Shown in pieces: positions 11,029 through 19,912 of a DNA stretch of 64,000 nucleotides. A model generated the notes under the pieces. It saw nothing but the letters and a program-made list of their open reading frames with translations. It made no database searches and was not told where the DNA came from. The stretch is from Nodularia spumigena CCY9414 (lineage in GTDB: Bacteria; Cyanobacteriota; Cyanobacteriia; Cyanobacteriales; Nostocaceae). The position numbers were made by a program, and so were the translations under genes. The DNA lies in the NCBI RefSeq assembly GCF_000340565.2, contig NZ_CP007203.1, forward strand, positions 784,297-848,296, written 5' to 3'. Position 1 is the stretch's first letter. The number at the start of each line of letters is the position of its first letter.

Positions 11029-12255
11029 ATGAACAAGTTAATCCCCACAATTGCATTAATTGTTTCCTCAATCCTAATTACGGGTTGTGGTACTTCCCCT
11101 ACTGATACTGTACGGGACACTACGACTAATAATGTGGAAACAATACAATCCGAATCTCAACTAGATGATTCTACAGTAAATTCTAATGAAACTACTTCAT
11201 CTACACCAAAGAGTTCTACAGTAAATTCTAATGGAACTAATACTGCCCAGGTAGATCCTAAAAGTCCACCAAAGACAACTGAGGTAGTCAATAGCAGTTC
11301 TAGCAGCAATCAAGCTAATAATCAAACGAAATCAGTTGTTAACAAACAACCCAAAATTGGTACAGTTAAAGAATTAGTTACTGGCGATATTATCTGCTAC
11401 GCGACGCTAGTAGATGAACAGGGAAAAGAATTTCGTGATGGTGCGTCTTTTGAACTGTGTGCAGAATCCGAAAAATATTTAAATAAGAAGGTACGCGCTT
11501 CTTATGAAATCGCATCATTAAATGATTGCGAAAGTAATGAACCCTGCGGTAAAAGTCGTCAAGAATCGATAATTTCCCAAATGGAAATTTTGGATAAACA
11601 ATCACCAACTCCTCCCCAATCAAGTAATTCATCTACTTACAGTAATGGTAAGTGGACAATTACCATTGGTAATAGAAATTCTTGGTCAGGGGTGAACAAT
11701 ACGGGAAATCTCACCTATAAAGGATGTGATGCTCAAGGCAATTGTATCAACTTAACAGGTGGTAAAGTTAGCTGTCGGGATGGTAGATGTGTGACTGGTT
11801 GGGTGAATGGAGATTATAGATACATTTTGTCACAACCGATTACTGAAGATGGAAATGGTTCTCCCACCCTCATTGTGAAGCAAGGCGACAAAGAAATCCT
11901 GAATGCGACAGGATTTAAAGATAAACAATCACCAACTCCTCCCCAATCAAGTAATTCATCTACTTACAGTAATGGTAAGTGGACAATTACCATTGGTAAT
12001 AGAAATTCTTGGTCAGGGGTGAACAATACGGGAAATCTCACCTATAAAGGATGTGATGCTCAAGGCAATTGTATCAACTTAACAGGTGGTAAAGTTAGCT
12101 GTCGGGATGGTAGATGTGTGACTGGTTGGGTGAATGGAGATTATAGATACATTTTGTCACAACCGATTACTGAAGATGGAAATGGTTCTCCCACCCTCAT
12201 TGTGAAGCAAGGCGACAAAGAAATCCTGAATGCGACAGGATTTAAACTTGTCTAG
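11029..12255 (+). CDS. Lipoprotein with a duplicated 109-residue C-terminal module
   Basis: The 408-residue protein starts with a lipoprotein signal whose lipobox LITGC places the lipidated cysteine at residue 20. A Ser/Thr/Asn-rich linker follows (about 22-110), then a small domain with cysteines (CYATLVDEQG..FELC, about 124-145) and two identical 109-residue modules. Each module contains four cysteines (YKGCDAQGNCINLTGG, VSCRDGRCVTGW), suggesting two disulfides in the periplasm or on the cell surface. The modules are identical at DNA level (11593-11919 and 11920-12246). I do not recognise the module family. Function is unknown. Confidence 0.8.
   Translation: MNKLIPTIALIVSSILITGCGTSPTDTVRDTTTNNVETIQSESQLDDSTVNSNETTSSTPKSSTVNSNGTNTAQVDPKSPPKTTEVVNSSSSSNQANNQTKSVVNKQPKIGTVKELVTGDIICYATLVDEQGKEFRDGASFELCAESEKYLNKKVRASYEIASLNDCESNEPCGKSRQESIISQMEILDKQSPTPPQSSNSSTYSNGKWTITIGNRNSWSGVNNTGNLTYKGCDAQGNCINLTGGKVSCRDGRCVTGWVNGDYRYILSQPITEDGNGSPTLIVKQGDKEILNATGFKDKQSPTPPQSSNSSTYSNGKWTITIGNRNSWSGVNNTGNLTYKGCDAQGNCINLTGGKVSCRDGRCVTGWVNGDYRYILSQPITEDGNGSPTLIVKQGDKEILNATGFKLV
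11593..12246 (+). repeat. Perfect 327-bp tandem duplication inside the lipoprotein gene
   Basis: Bases 11593-11919 and 11920-12246 read the same throughout; I found no mismatch. The period of 327 is a multiple of three, so the frame is kept and a 109-residue module is doubled. Absence of silent differences points to a very recent duplication, ongoing gene conversion, or an assembly artefact. Confidence 0.9.
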
Positions 12256-12282
12256 CTGAATTTTCTACTCAGGCGATCGCCA

Positions 12283-13428
12283 TTATTCCGGTGAGATTCT
12301 GTCACCAGTTGCGGTGTCAAAGACAAACAACTGGTTTAAATCAAGTTGCAAAGACAAGCGATCGCCTGGACGGGGACGAACATCAGCAGATGTCTGAATA
12401 TTAATCACCCCCATTGAACCGGGTAAACTCGCACGAATCAAAGTTTCCCTTCCCAAAGGTTCCACCACCTTCACCTCAACCGATAACCCTCCCAACTCTT
12501 CCTCTTGGCGTACTACAGCCCTGTCGGGCATCGCTGCGCGCGGGCGACTTGGCGGTTCGTCAATCTTAATTGTAATATGTTCGGGACGAATTCCCAAATC
12601 AAAACTTTGACCCTGACGTAACTGCACTTTTTCCCTGACAACTGCTGGAACCGCCAACGATTGTCCACTCACATCAAAAACATCATTTTTGTAGATAGCA
12701 GGTAAAATATTCATGGGAGGATTCCCCAAAAAAGTCGCCACCATGTGATTAGCGGGAAGTGCATAAATACTTTGAGGATCACCAATTTGCTGAATCCTAC
12801 CCCGATCTAGCACCACAATTTTATCAGCCAAGGTCATCGCCTCAACTTGATCGTGAGTGACATAGATCGTGGTAATGCCTAATTGTTGATGTAACTGTTT
12901 CAACTCTGCCCTAGTATCATCTCGCAACTGGGCATCTAAATTAGACAAAGGTTCATCAAGTAAAAATACTTGTGGTTCACGGGCGATCGCTCGTCCTAAT
13001 GCTACCCGTTGTTGCTGTCCCCCAGAAAGTTGTTTGGGTTTGCGGTCTAGTAGATGTTCGAGAGAAAGCGAGCGCGCCACATTCACCACGCGTTCTTGAA
13101 TAATCTTGGGGTCAACTTTCCGCATTTTTAAGCCAAAAGCGATATTTTCCGCCACCGTCATGTGGGGATACAGGGCGTAATTCTGGAATACCATCGCTAT
13201 ATCACGCTGTCTAGCGGGGATATTATTGACCAAGCGATCGCCAATAAACAGATTACCAGATGTCGCCGATTCCAACCCGGCGATCGTGCGTAAAATTGTA
13301 GACTTACCACAACCCGACGGTCCGACTAAAACCCAAAACTCTCCATCAGGAATCTCAAAACTAATGTCCTCAATAGCAGTGACATTGTTAAATCTACGCC
13401 TAATATCTTCTAAATGAACTTTTGCCAT
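12283..13428 (-). CDS. ABC transporter ATP-binding protein, UgpC/MalK type
   Basis: The 381-residue ATPase of a sugar or glycerol-phosphate type importer. Walker A GPSGCGKST lies near residues 36-44, the signature LSGGQQQRVALGRA near 134-147, Walker B VFLLDEPLSNLD near 153-165, and a switch His in YVTHDQ. The C-terminal third is the MalK-type TOBE regulatory domain. No permease or binding protein is adjacent, so it may energise transporters encoded elsewhere, as is usual for cyanobacterial UgpC-like ATPases. In the TOBE region a GC-rich palindromic patch (about 12512-12552) encodes RPRAAMPDRAVV, which looks like an in-frame repeat insertion. Confidence 0.93.
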   Translation of the reverse strand: MAKVHLEDIRRRFNNVTAIEDISFEIPDGEFWVLVGPSGCGKSTILRTIAGLESATSGNLFIGDRLVNNIPARQRDIAMVFQNYALYPHMTVAENIAFGLKMRKVDPKIIQERVVNVARSLSLEHLLDRKPKQLSGGQQQRVALGRAIAREPQVFLLDEPLSNLDAQLRDDTRAELKQLHQQLGITTIYVTHDQVEAMTLADKIVVLDRGRIQQIGDPQSIYALPANHMVATFLGNPPMNILPAIYKNDVFDVSGQSLAVPAVVREKVQLRQGQSFDLGIRPEHITIKIDEPPSRPRAAMPDRAVVRQEEELGGLSVEVKVVEPLGRETLIRASLPGSMGVINIQTSADVRPRPGDRLSLQLDLNQLFVFDTATGDRISPE

Positions 13429-13494
13429 GAGCCAATTTAAAATTTCCAGTTTGAATTTCTGCGGATAAAGGCGAGTCTACTCCTTCTAAGACTA

Positions 13495-14220
13495 TCAATT
13501 TTTGGTACTCTTAGACCAAGCAGGGTGAGACAATAACGAAGCCATGACCCGTACCCCCCGCAGTTGATTAGACAGGGGTAAATGACCTTTAGGGGCGCTC
13601 AAATCCCAGGTAAACTGGTTTGGGTAGCGTGTCCAGTTATTACCGCTTTTCCAGCCAATTTTCGGCCATAAACTTTCCCAGTTTTTGCCTAAACTCAACC
13701 AAATTTCGCGCTGTACCGAAAAGCCAAATTTACCTTCTGAATGGACTAACCAGAGGTTGTTAATCGTTTGTAAGTCAACAATTGGGGCGTTTTCGACTTC
13801 CGTAAAATATAACCATTTTCTTTGTACAGCCATTGGCCCTGCTAGTTCACACATTTTTTGGATACTCATGAGATCAGCAGCTTGGAAGTCTTGCATAGCC
13901 AGTAACTGTTGCAAAGGATTATAATTAATCCCGCACTCTGATTTTAGAGGTACAATTCCTTCAGGAAAACAGTCAAGCAGAAATTCTTTAACTTGAGGTG
14001 CATCAGAGTTATAGAGGACTTGGTAAGCTTTACCATCGATCCAAGTCGCTGGGTGTTCACGTCGTTGCTGTAAAAATTCCATCAACACATCTAATCCCTC
14101 GTCGCCCAAGTTAGCCAACTGTGGGATGATTTGCTGTTGGACTTGAACAGACCCAGTGATTAACGATTGTCGAAGGGAGTCGATGTCAGCAGTGCCTGAT
14201 AAAATCATTTGGTCTGTCAT
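13495..14220 (-). CDS. gun4: GUN4-domain tetrapyrrole-binding protein
   Basis: Gun4 binds protoporphyrin IX and Mg-protoporphyrin and stimulates Mg-chelatase in chlorophyll synthesis, at the membrane-cytosol interface. The start is set at the ATG ending at 14220 (MTDQMILSGTAD..), giving 241 residues, close to known cyanobacterial Gun4 proteins. The longer open frame to 14697 runs through intergenic DNA and the icd start and is not coding. An N-terminal helical-repeat-like domain (about 1-85) is followed by the GUN4 core (MCELAGP, WLYFTEVENAPIVDLQTIN, GFSVQREIWLSLGK, LWPKIGWKSGNNWTRYP, FTWDLSAPKGHLPL, NQLRGVRVMASLL). Transcribed divergently from icd. Confidence 0.95.
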   Translation of the reverse strand: MTDQMILSGTADIDSLRQSLITGSVQVQQQIIPQLANLGDEGLDVLMEFLQQRREHPATWIDGKAYQVLYNSDAPQVKEFLLDCFPEGIVPLKSECGINYNPLQQLLAMQDFQAADLMSIQKMCELAGPMAVQRKWLYFTEVENAPIVDLQTINNLWLVHSEGKFGFSVQREIWLSLGKNWESLWPKIGWKSGNNWTRYPNQFTWDLSAPKGHLPLSNQLRGVRVMASLLSHPAWSKSTKN

Positions 14221-14524
14221 GCCATTAATCGTGTTAGCGTGAGCGTGAAAAAGCGATGGGCTATCGGGTATTTTCCCAGATGAAGTACTGATAGCGAAAA
14301 GTAGTTTACTATTTTTGATTGCGCTGCGCGCAGTGCCGAAGGCAATCGTACAAAATTGCAATCGCTTCACTGAATTCAATAGCTTAACCCCAAAGACTGT
14401 ATAACGGGAATAAGGGGAAAATCTGCGCCTCATGACTTGGTGAACAAAAGACACAGTAAAATTAACCAGCCTGTCAAAGCCAGATTTTTTGGCGGGTGGC
14501 GTATCCTTCAGGAGTGTTTGAAAT
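14221..14524. promoter_or_regulatory. Divergent gun4-icd spacer with a dispersed palindromic repeat
   Basis: This 304-base region carries promoters for both flanking genes. It contains a REP-like sequence at 14317-14348 (GATTGCGCTGCGCGCAGTGC, then CGAAGGCAATCG). The same sequence in degenerate form lies inside the KH-protein gene at 34394-34430 in the opposite orientation. No NtcA-type GTA-N8-TAC site was found by eye upstream of icd. Confidence 0.5.
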
Positions 14525-15946
14525 ATGTACGACAAGATTATCCCCCCCACAACTGGAACAAAAATCACCTTTAAAAATGGTGAACCGATTGTCCCTGATA
14601 ATCCAATTATCCCCTTTATTCGGGGCGATGGCACAGGTATAGATATCTGGCCTGCTACCCAAAAGGTGCTAGATGCGGCGGTAGCTAAAGCATACAAAGG
14701 TCAGCGTCAAATCAGTTGGTTTAAGGTTTATGCTGGTGATGAAGCTTGTGATTTATACGGTACTTATCAGTATTTGCCTCAAGATACTTTAACAGCAATT
14801 AAAGAATATGGTGTAGCGATTAAGGGGCCTTTGACTACCCCCGTGGGCGGTGGGATTCGCTCTTTAAACGTGGCGCTACGGCAAATTTTTGATTTATATG
14901 CCTGTGTGCGTCCTTGCCGATATTATGCAGGTACACCCTCGCCTCACAAAAATCCTGAAAAACTGGATGTGATTGTTTATCGGGAAAATACGGAAGATAT
15001 TTATTTGGGAATTGAGTGGAAGCAGGGAAGTGAAATCGGCGATCGCTTAATTAAAATTCTCAATGAAGAACTCATCCCTGCTACCCCAGAACATGGGAAA
15101 AAGCAGATTCCCCTCGATGCTGGTATTGGTATCAAACCCATCAGCAAAACAGGTTCTCAGCGCCTAGTACGCAGAGCGATGAAACACGCTTTGTTATTGC
15201 CTAAAGACAAGCAACAGGTAACACTGGTGCATAAGGGCAATATTATGAAGTATACTGAAGGCGCTTTCCGTGATTGGGGTTATGAATTAGTAACCAGTGA
15301 ATTTCGCAGCCAATGCGTGACTGAACGGGAATCTTGGATTTTAATTAATAAAGAAAAAAATCCTGATATTTCCCCCGAAGATAACGCCCGTGAAGTTGAC
15401 CCAGGTTATGATTCCCTGACACCAGAGAAAAAAGCGCAAATTGTCCAGGAAGTCGAAACTGTTCTCAGCACAATTTGGGAAACCCACGGAAACGGTCAAT
15501 GGAAAGCCAAAATCATGGTCAATGACCGGATTGCTGATAGTATTTTTCAACAAATCCAAACCAGACCAGATGAGTATTCTATCCTCGCCACAATGAACTT
15601 AAACGGCGATTATTTGTCTGATGCGGCTGCGGCCATTGTCGGCGGTTTAGGCATGGGGCCAGGGGCAAATATAGGCGATGCCTGTGCCGTATTTGAAGCT
15701 ACCCACGGGACTGCACCGAAACACGCTGGCTTAGATCGAATTAATCCCGGTTCTGTCATTCTTTCTGGTGTGATGATGCTGGAATTTATGGGTTGGCAAG
15801 AAGCCGCAGACCTGGTAAAAAAAGGTTTAGGACAGGCGATCGCTCATAGTCAAGTTACATACGATTTAGCCCGGTTACTAGAACCACCAGTAGAACCCTT
15901 AAAATGTTCTGAATTTGCCGACGCAATTATCAAACATTTCGATTAA
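14525..15946 (+). CDS. icd: NADP-dependent isocitrate dehydrogenase
   Basis: It oxidatively decarboxylates isocitrate to 2-oxoglutarate, the carbon skeleton for ammonium assimilation and the nitrogen-status signal in cyanobacteria. The 473-residue length fits cyanobacterial Icd. Visible family features are [14 protein letters not shown] (about 30-43), the substrate loop [17 protein letters not shown] with the serine that is phosphorylated in E. coli, and [20 protein letters not shown] and [11 protein letters not shown] in the nucleotide-binding region. A perfect 7-bp hairpin follows the stop codon. Confidence 0.96.
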   Translation: MYDKIIPPTTGTKITFKNGEPIVPDNPIIPFIRGDGTGIDIWPATQKVLDAAVAKAYKGQRQISWFKVYAGDEACDLYGTYQYLPQDTLTAIKEYGVAIKGPLTTPVGGGIRSLNVALRQIFDLYACVRPCRYYAGTPSPHKNPEKLDVIVYRENTEDIYLGIEWKQGSEIGDRLIKILNEELIPATPEHGKKQIPLDAGIGIKPISKTGSQRLVRRAMKHALLLPKDKQQVTLVHKGNIMKYTEGAFRDWGYELVTSEFRSQCVTERESWILINKEKNPDISPEDNAREVDPGYDSLTPEKKAQIVQEVETVLSTIWETHGNGQWKAKIMVNDRIADSIFQQIQTRPDEYSILATMNLNGDYLSDAAAAIVGGLGMGPGANIGDACAVFEATHGTAPKHAGLDRINPGSVILSGVMMLEFMGWQEAADLVKKGLGQAIAHSQVTYDLARLLEPPVEPLKCSEFADAIIKHFD

Positions 15947-15953
15947 TAGTAGT

Positions 15954-15970
15954 GGCGGGATAATCCCGCC
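15954..15970. terminator. Short perfect hairpin after icd
   Basis: GGCGGGA-TAA-TCCCGCC starts 8 bases after the icd stop. It is GC-rich but lacks a T-run, so it may be a dispersed palindrome or 3'-end stabiliser rather than a true terminator. Confidence 0.4.
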
Positions 15971-16080
15971 GGCGTTGCTGATTTGAAGTATGAACACCAT
16001 TTGTGATCATGTCAAAACCACTTGGTTTGTACAACGCCATCCCGCCCTATGTCCTAAGTTTTTCGCAACTCTAAGCAATT

Positions 16081-16510
16081 TCAATGACCTAATCTATAAA
16101 TCCAAGTTTCGCCTCCAGGTAATTGACGAAGATAATCATCCATAATTATTGGTAATTCTTTTGGCGAATAACTATAGTAATCCGCTTTGATTTTTGATAG
16201 CTTGCGTGGCGTAGCCATACTTACTTGCGTAGGTGGTCCGTGGTCCGTGGGAAACAGCTTTTTGAGTTGTAAGCGCAAAGCGCAGGCTACGCCAACAGAA
16301 ATCAAATAGGAGTCCTATATAAGTTAAAGATAGAAATTTAATGGCTGTAGTTAAAAGTTGCTGTTTATTCAGCATTACTGATAATTCAGAACGACTATAA
16401 TTGCCATTTAGCACTTCTAAACTCGCATCAGCTATGGCATATTCAATTATTTCCTCTTTTATCAAATCTTCCCATTCATCTTGATTGATATAATAAGATG
16501 TTTTATTGTT
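16081..16510 (-). pseudogene. Remains of a small unknown gene broken by two repeat elements
   Basis: Read on the minus strand, 16510-16321 encodes an unbroken acidic, helical-looking segment (INQDEWEDLIKEEIIEYAIA..NKQQLLTTAIKFLSLT). 16171-16081 encodes YSPKELPIIMDDYLRQLPGG followed by ETWIYRLGH and a stop. Between them lies the MITE-like repeat 16173-16320. Removing about 148-151 bases restores one frame (..FLSLT-YSPKEL..). The upstream end runs directly into the second element at 16511 with no start codon visible. I infer one gene of about 100 codons, split by one insertion and beheaded by another. I do not recognise the protein family. Confidence 0.5.
16173..16320. mobile_element. MITE-like repeat, copy A (148 bp)
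   Basis: The ends TATAGTAATCCGCTTTGATT and ATCAAATAGGAGTCCTATAT form imperfect inverted repeats. The interior shares a long near-identical stretch (GGGAAACAGCTTTTTGAGTT and onward to the right end) with copy B at 23826-23965, in the same orientation. Copies differ by short internal gains and losses around GTGGTCCGTGG. There is no coding capacity for a transposase. Confidence 0.65.
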
Positions 16511-16832
16511 AGGACTTACGCAAAATATCTCTCAAACCTTCTTTCCTTCTCCCTTGGCGCTAGCCTCTCCCTTTGGGAGAAGGGGAGACGCTAACGCGGT
16601 AAGCGTTCGCGGTAGCGTGCCGGAGGCTCTAGCTATGCCGTTGGCGTTCGCGTAGCGTGTCGCAGACAAGCCTCTCGTAGAGAAGGCTTTACGTGTTCTT
16701 CTCCCAAGGGGAGAGGCTAGCGCCATAAGCGTATCGCTAAAGCGAAAGCTCCGCTAACGCGGAGCGTCTCGTAGAGAAGCTATGCCGTAGGCTTTACGTG
16801 GTTCATTCTTTCGTAACTTGTGCGTAAGTCCT
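16511..16832. mobile_element. MITE-like palindromic repeat element (322 bp)
   Basis: It is bounded by perfect 12-bp inverted repeats AGGACTTACGCA (16511-16522) and TGCGTAAGTCCT (16821-16832). The interior is almost entirely nested palindromes (GCGTTCGCGGTAGCGTGCCG, GGCGTTCGCGTAGCGTGTCG, CTCCCAAGGGGAGAGGCTAG) as found in Nostocales repeat islands. It carries no transposase. A degenerate, shorter relative lies at 2939-3052. No clear target-site duplication is seen. Confidence 0.6.
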
Positions 16833-17038
16833 GAATAAATTACGCAACAAAAATTCCCAGCAAAAGCAGGGTGAAGTTTTGTTGCGCTATTCCATCAAGT
16901 TAAATAGACTATTTATCGGGAGCATCGCAAATGTGCAAGTTCAATTTATTTATGGGATTTTGGCTTACAGAAGAATGGAAAAACGAAATTCCGGCTCCCT
17001 CTCCTTACTAAGGAGAGGGTTGGGGTGAGGTTCCAATA
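16833..17038. other. Spacer after the HopA1 gene with a dispersed hairpin
   Basis: Near the HopA1 stop codon is CCCTCTCCTTACTAAGGAGA followed by GGG (about 16997-17019), a near-perfect palindrome followed by GTTGGGGTGAGGTTC. The same family occurs at about 35589-35633 in the opposite orientation. It could fold in the HopA1 transcript 3' end. Confidence 0.5.
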
Positions 17039-18145
17039 TTAAAACTGCAAAGAAGTAAAGATATCTTCAGAATGGGGATTGAGATAAGGACATTGCAATT
17101 CAATTTCCAGCATAGAGAAATGTTTCAGAATAGATTCTAACCTACCTGCTGGCGTATCATTATCTTGCTGCCAAACATCAAGCAAAGCATTAGCAATAAT
17201 TTGACAACGGTTCATCCCAAAACTTTCCCTATCTGTAAATTTGCTATTTGGTTCTTCCGCCAGAGCTAACCCCGGCGCAAGTAATTTAGTAAACAAAGGC
17301 ACTGAATCAGCAAAATGTGATTGATTTTCTGTATATACCCTTTCTAATACTGGGCGAACAACTTCATAATTATGTTTATCAAAGTAAAGCACTGCTGAAT
17401 CACAACGTCCATAATCAGTAGGATTATAGAGTGCTTTAAACGTGAAGGAAATTGGCAGAGCATTGAGTTTTGTAGTCAACCCATCCATCACAGCCACAGC
17501 ACCGTCTGGAGATAAATTAAAGTAAATCCGTACTATTTCTTGATCACCATGAGCAGCTTCATTACCAACTGCCATATAGAACCCATTTTGTACCACATTT
17601 TTAGGCAATTTGATCGGAACTAAACTACCGATAGTTACAGCTTTATCTTCTTGTCGTAAGTGAATATCGCGCTCAATATGTACAGTTAAACCACCCTTAT
17701 GCACAGCCAAAGCACCATCTGTTTCTTCTTTAACTACCAACCAATCATTACTGAAGTAGCCTTCACCTCTGTTGCTTTCATGTAAGCGGTCATAAAAACC
17801 GATATCTACACCCAAAAAGCTATTATTTTCTAAATCCTGATTTAATGCAACATTTTTTGACTCTCCATCTGATGCGAGATTGAGATCCTCTTTTAAAGAA
17901 CCGTTATAGTAGACACCATAAAGAAAACTACGCAGTTGCACACCTAAATACTTGTTCTGGAGGTCTAAAGGCAATTTTTGAAAGCGAGAAACTGCTTGCT
18001 CAGTTAATTCTACGCTTTTATAGTTTGGGTGCTTAATACAATAATGAGAAACGATTTCAACCTTATGAATAATGTCTTGTATTGATGTCTGCAAAGGCTC
18101 AGGAATATTAGCTAGTTGTGTTTGTAGCGAATCTAATAGTTGCAT
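17039..18145 (-). CDS. HopA1-family protein, putative phospho-Ser/Thr lyase of a RiPP dehydratase
   Basis: The 368-residue protein matches the HopA1 effector family as it occurs outside pathogens. Conserved-looking blocks are GFYDRLHESNRGEGYF (116-131), AVGNEAAHGDQEIVRIYFNL (192-211), SFTFKALYNPTDYGRCDSAV (233-252), LFTKLLAPGLALAEEP (284-299) and SFGMNRCQIIANALL (308-322). In class V lanthipeptide systems (lexapeptide, cacaoidin, pristinin) a HopA1-related protein is thought to eliminate phosphate from phospho-Ser/Thr made by a partner kinase. Here the gene directly follows an APH-fold kinase and a run of precursor genes. Role assignment is inference from family and context; it has no signal peptide and should act in the cytosol. 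Confidence 0.78.
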   Translation of the reverse strand: MQLLDSLQTQLANIPEPLQTSIQDIIHKVEIVSHYCIKHPNYKSVELTEQAVSRFQKLPLDLQNKYLGVQLRSFLYGVYYNGSLKEDLNLASDGESKNVALNQDLENNSFLGVDIGFYDRLHESNRGEGYFSNDWLVVKEETDGALAVHKGGLTVHIERDIHLRQEDKAVTIGSLVPIKLPKNVVQNGFYMAVGNEAAHGDQEIVRIYFNLSPDGAVAVMDGLTTKLNALPISFTFKALYNPTDYGRCDSAVLYFDKHNYEVVRPVLERVYTENQSHFADSVPLFTKLLAPGLALAEEPNSKFTDRESFGMNRCQIIANALLDVWQQDNDTPAGRLESILKHFSMLEIELQCPYLNPHSEDIFTSLQF

Positions 18146-18245
18146 AAGAGATTACCTGTAAATAAGAGAGTGTGTTGAAAAGATTGTAGAGACCCGATTC
18201 ATCGCGTTGAAGAGAGCGTGTAGAGTGAAAATCGTTTTGATTAAG

Positions 18246-18318
18246 TAGTCCTAGTCATTAGTTATTCGGGGTGTATACCCTGCGGTTTGTGGATGTGGTT
18301 AACTAATGACTAAGGACT
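18246..18318 (-). promoter_or_regulatory. Long-stem hairpin between the kinase and HopA1 genes
   Basis: AGTCCTAGTCATTAGTTA (18246-18263/64) pairs with TAACTAATGACTAAGGACT (18300-18318) with one bulged base, around a loop of about 35 bases. It lies immediately after the kinase stop codon. It has no T-run, so it may be a dispersed repeat, an mRNA-stabilising stem, or an attenuator that sets the kinase:HopA1 ratio. Adjacent GACTAAGGACTAA repeats suggest repeat origin. Confidence 0.45.
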
Positions 18319-18323
18319 AAGGA

Positions 18324-19514
18324 CTAATGACTCTTCGTCGCAGATGAATATTTTTTGGGAGTCAAATCCGAAGCATCCATACCGAAAATAGTTGGTATAG
18401 ATGCTTCTGGGCGACACAATAAACTCTTGGCGACTTGGAGCATACTGATACCAGGATTACCAAAGGTTTTTTCGTGCTGGAGTGTGGCTTGAATAGATTG
18501 AATTAAGCCTAAACCGCAAAACTGCACTACTCGCTGTAAGAAATCAGGACGATCTTCTAGAATTTGGGGGAATTCAGCCAAATAAGCTTTAACCAGTGCA
18601 GCAAGTGAAGGACGGAGTGTTTGTAACGGTGTTGTAGCTAAACGTAAAGATTCTTCAATTTCCATTCCTTTACCGACAACTACGCTATACAGCCACAATT
18701 GCAGGTAGCTGGCGAGCAATGAGCCTAAATCGTTAGCTGGGTCTCCCCAAGAACAGCGTTCCCAGTCAATTAAGCGAATCATGCTTTCGTCTGAGGATGA
18801 GCTATTTAAATTCACATCTTCCCAATTTAAGGAGATGAGAATGTTGTTCAGCTTCATGTCGTTATGAGTCAAACAGTAGGGAGTGTAGGAATTTCCTAAT
18901 TGTGCGATCGCCTGACCCAAACTGTCGTAACGTTGATATAGAGCAAAGAATTTCAACCCATCAGATGGAACATTACCAAAAATTTCCGGCGTAATTCTAT
19001 CCATTCTCTGATTGAGCTTAGGAGCCTCTGGAGTTACTCCATCCTGGGAATTTTCAAAGAACTCCCGATACTCAGGACGTTGAACACTGACGCGATGAAT
19101 TAACGCCAGAATAGTGCCAATTTTGGTCGCCACCTGTGTAGGATAAATATTCTCCTTAGTGTAGAAATCCGCCACATCTCGATAATTCTTGAGATAGTTG
19201 AAAATAATGATCGAATTTTCCGCATCAAAATGTACCGCTTCCGAAAGCAAAGGACGTACATAGCTAAGTTCTGGGTTTTGTTGCAAAAACCCATGAATGC
19301 GCCATTCCTGCACAAACTCGCCCGCAGTTTTTCCTTCTCGGTTGTGGCGCTCTTGCTTAACTAGAAGTTTTTTATCCTCTGATAAGCTGAGTAATAAATT
19401 AAAGTTTTTCGCAGGTTTTAATTCAATATTACTCAATGAACGTTCTTCTTCCGAACATAATCCCAGGGGAATTAGGTAATCAAAAACATTTTGATAGCTT
19501 AATAAAAATGGCAT
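18324..19514 (-). CDS. Aminoglycoside-phosphotransferase-fold kinase, putative RiPP Ser/Thr kinase
   Basis: A 396-residue APH/choline-kinase-fold protein. The ATP-binding lysine is probably in LLVKQE (K53). The catalytic loop is HNDMKLNNILI (217-227) with Asp219 and Asn224, and the metal-binding motif is LIDWE (Asp250). A GAGGAGT ribosome site precedes the ATG. It sits 116 bases after a precursor-like gene and is followed by the HopA1 gene, all on one strand. Class V lanthipeptide systems use such a kinase to phosphorylate Ser/Thr of a leader-bound peptide. I infer the same role here. An ordinary small-molecule kinase cannot be excluded from sequence alone. Confidence 0.8.
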   Translation of the reverse strand: MPFLLSYQNVFDYLIPLGLCSEEERSLSNIELKPAKNFNLLLSLSEDKKLLVKQERHNREGKTAGEFVQEWRIHGFLQQNPELSYVRPLLSEAVHFDAENSIIIFNYLKNYRDVADFYTKENIYPTQVATKIGTILALIHRVSVQRPEYREFFENSQDGVTPEAPKLNQRMDRITPEIFGNVPSDGLKFFALYQRYDSLGQAIAQLGNSYTPYCLTHNDMKLNNILISLNWEDVNLNSSSSDESMIRLIDWERCSWGDPANDLGSLLASYLQLWLYSVVVGKGMEIEESLRLATTPLQTLRPSLAALVKAYLAEFPQILEDRPDFLQRVVQFCGLGLIQSIQATLQHEKTFGNPGISMLQVAKSLLCRPEASIPTIFGMDASDLTPKKYSSATKSH

Positions 19515-19630
19515 AGCGTTAAATACTCCTCAGTAATGTGAAAACTTGTTCCTGGTTAATCAAGAAACTGTAAAACCAGAGAATTCCTATCCAAGCATTG
19601 ATTGCACACAACATTTTATGAGTGATCATC

Positions 19631-19912
19631 TCAATTTGAATTCAATAAATAGAACGGGGTAAACTGAACAGGTGCAAAGTTAAAATCAGTCGTAGTAATA
19701 AATGATTGTGCTAGGGACACGATACTGTAGATAGCAAATGCTGATAACATAAAATCCATCAGCCTATAACTAAAATTCAGCATTTGATGGAAAGCATAGT
19801 CCAAAGCATATTCATTACCCCCATATATAGATAGGAAACACGTATCTGTTATTTCAACTAAAAAGCTTTCTGAGTTCGTAGAGTGTAGTTCGGAAATGAT
19901 AATTCCTGCCAT
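19631..19912 (-). CDS. Divergent precursor-like peptide, kinase-proximal
   Basis: The 93-residue peptide has a shortened version of the shared leader: ISELHSTNSESFLVEITD, then TCFLSIYGG, ending in Gly-Gly at 31-32. The predicted core (about 61 residues) is different from the others: hydrophobic, aromatic-rich and Cys-free (AFHQMLNFSYRLMDFML, SIVSLAQSFITTT). The only cysteine is in the leader. Unlike its siblings it lacks a strong AGGAGT ribosome site. It is the last peptide before the kinase. It may be a functional variant or a decaying copy. Confidence 0.65.
   Translation of the reverse strand: MAGIIISELHSTNSESFLVEITDTCFLSIYGGNEYALDYAFHQMLNFSYRLMDFMLSAFAIYSIVSLAQSFITTTDFNFAPVQFTPFYLLNSN

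Noticed and set aside
13495-14697. A 400-residue version of the GUN4 protein
   Set aside because: The extra 5' part runs through a dispersed repeat and into the icd coding sequence on the other strand; known Gun4 proteins match the start at 14220.
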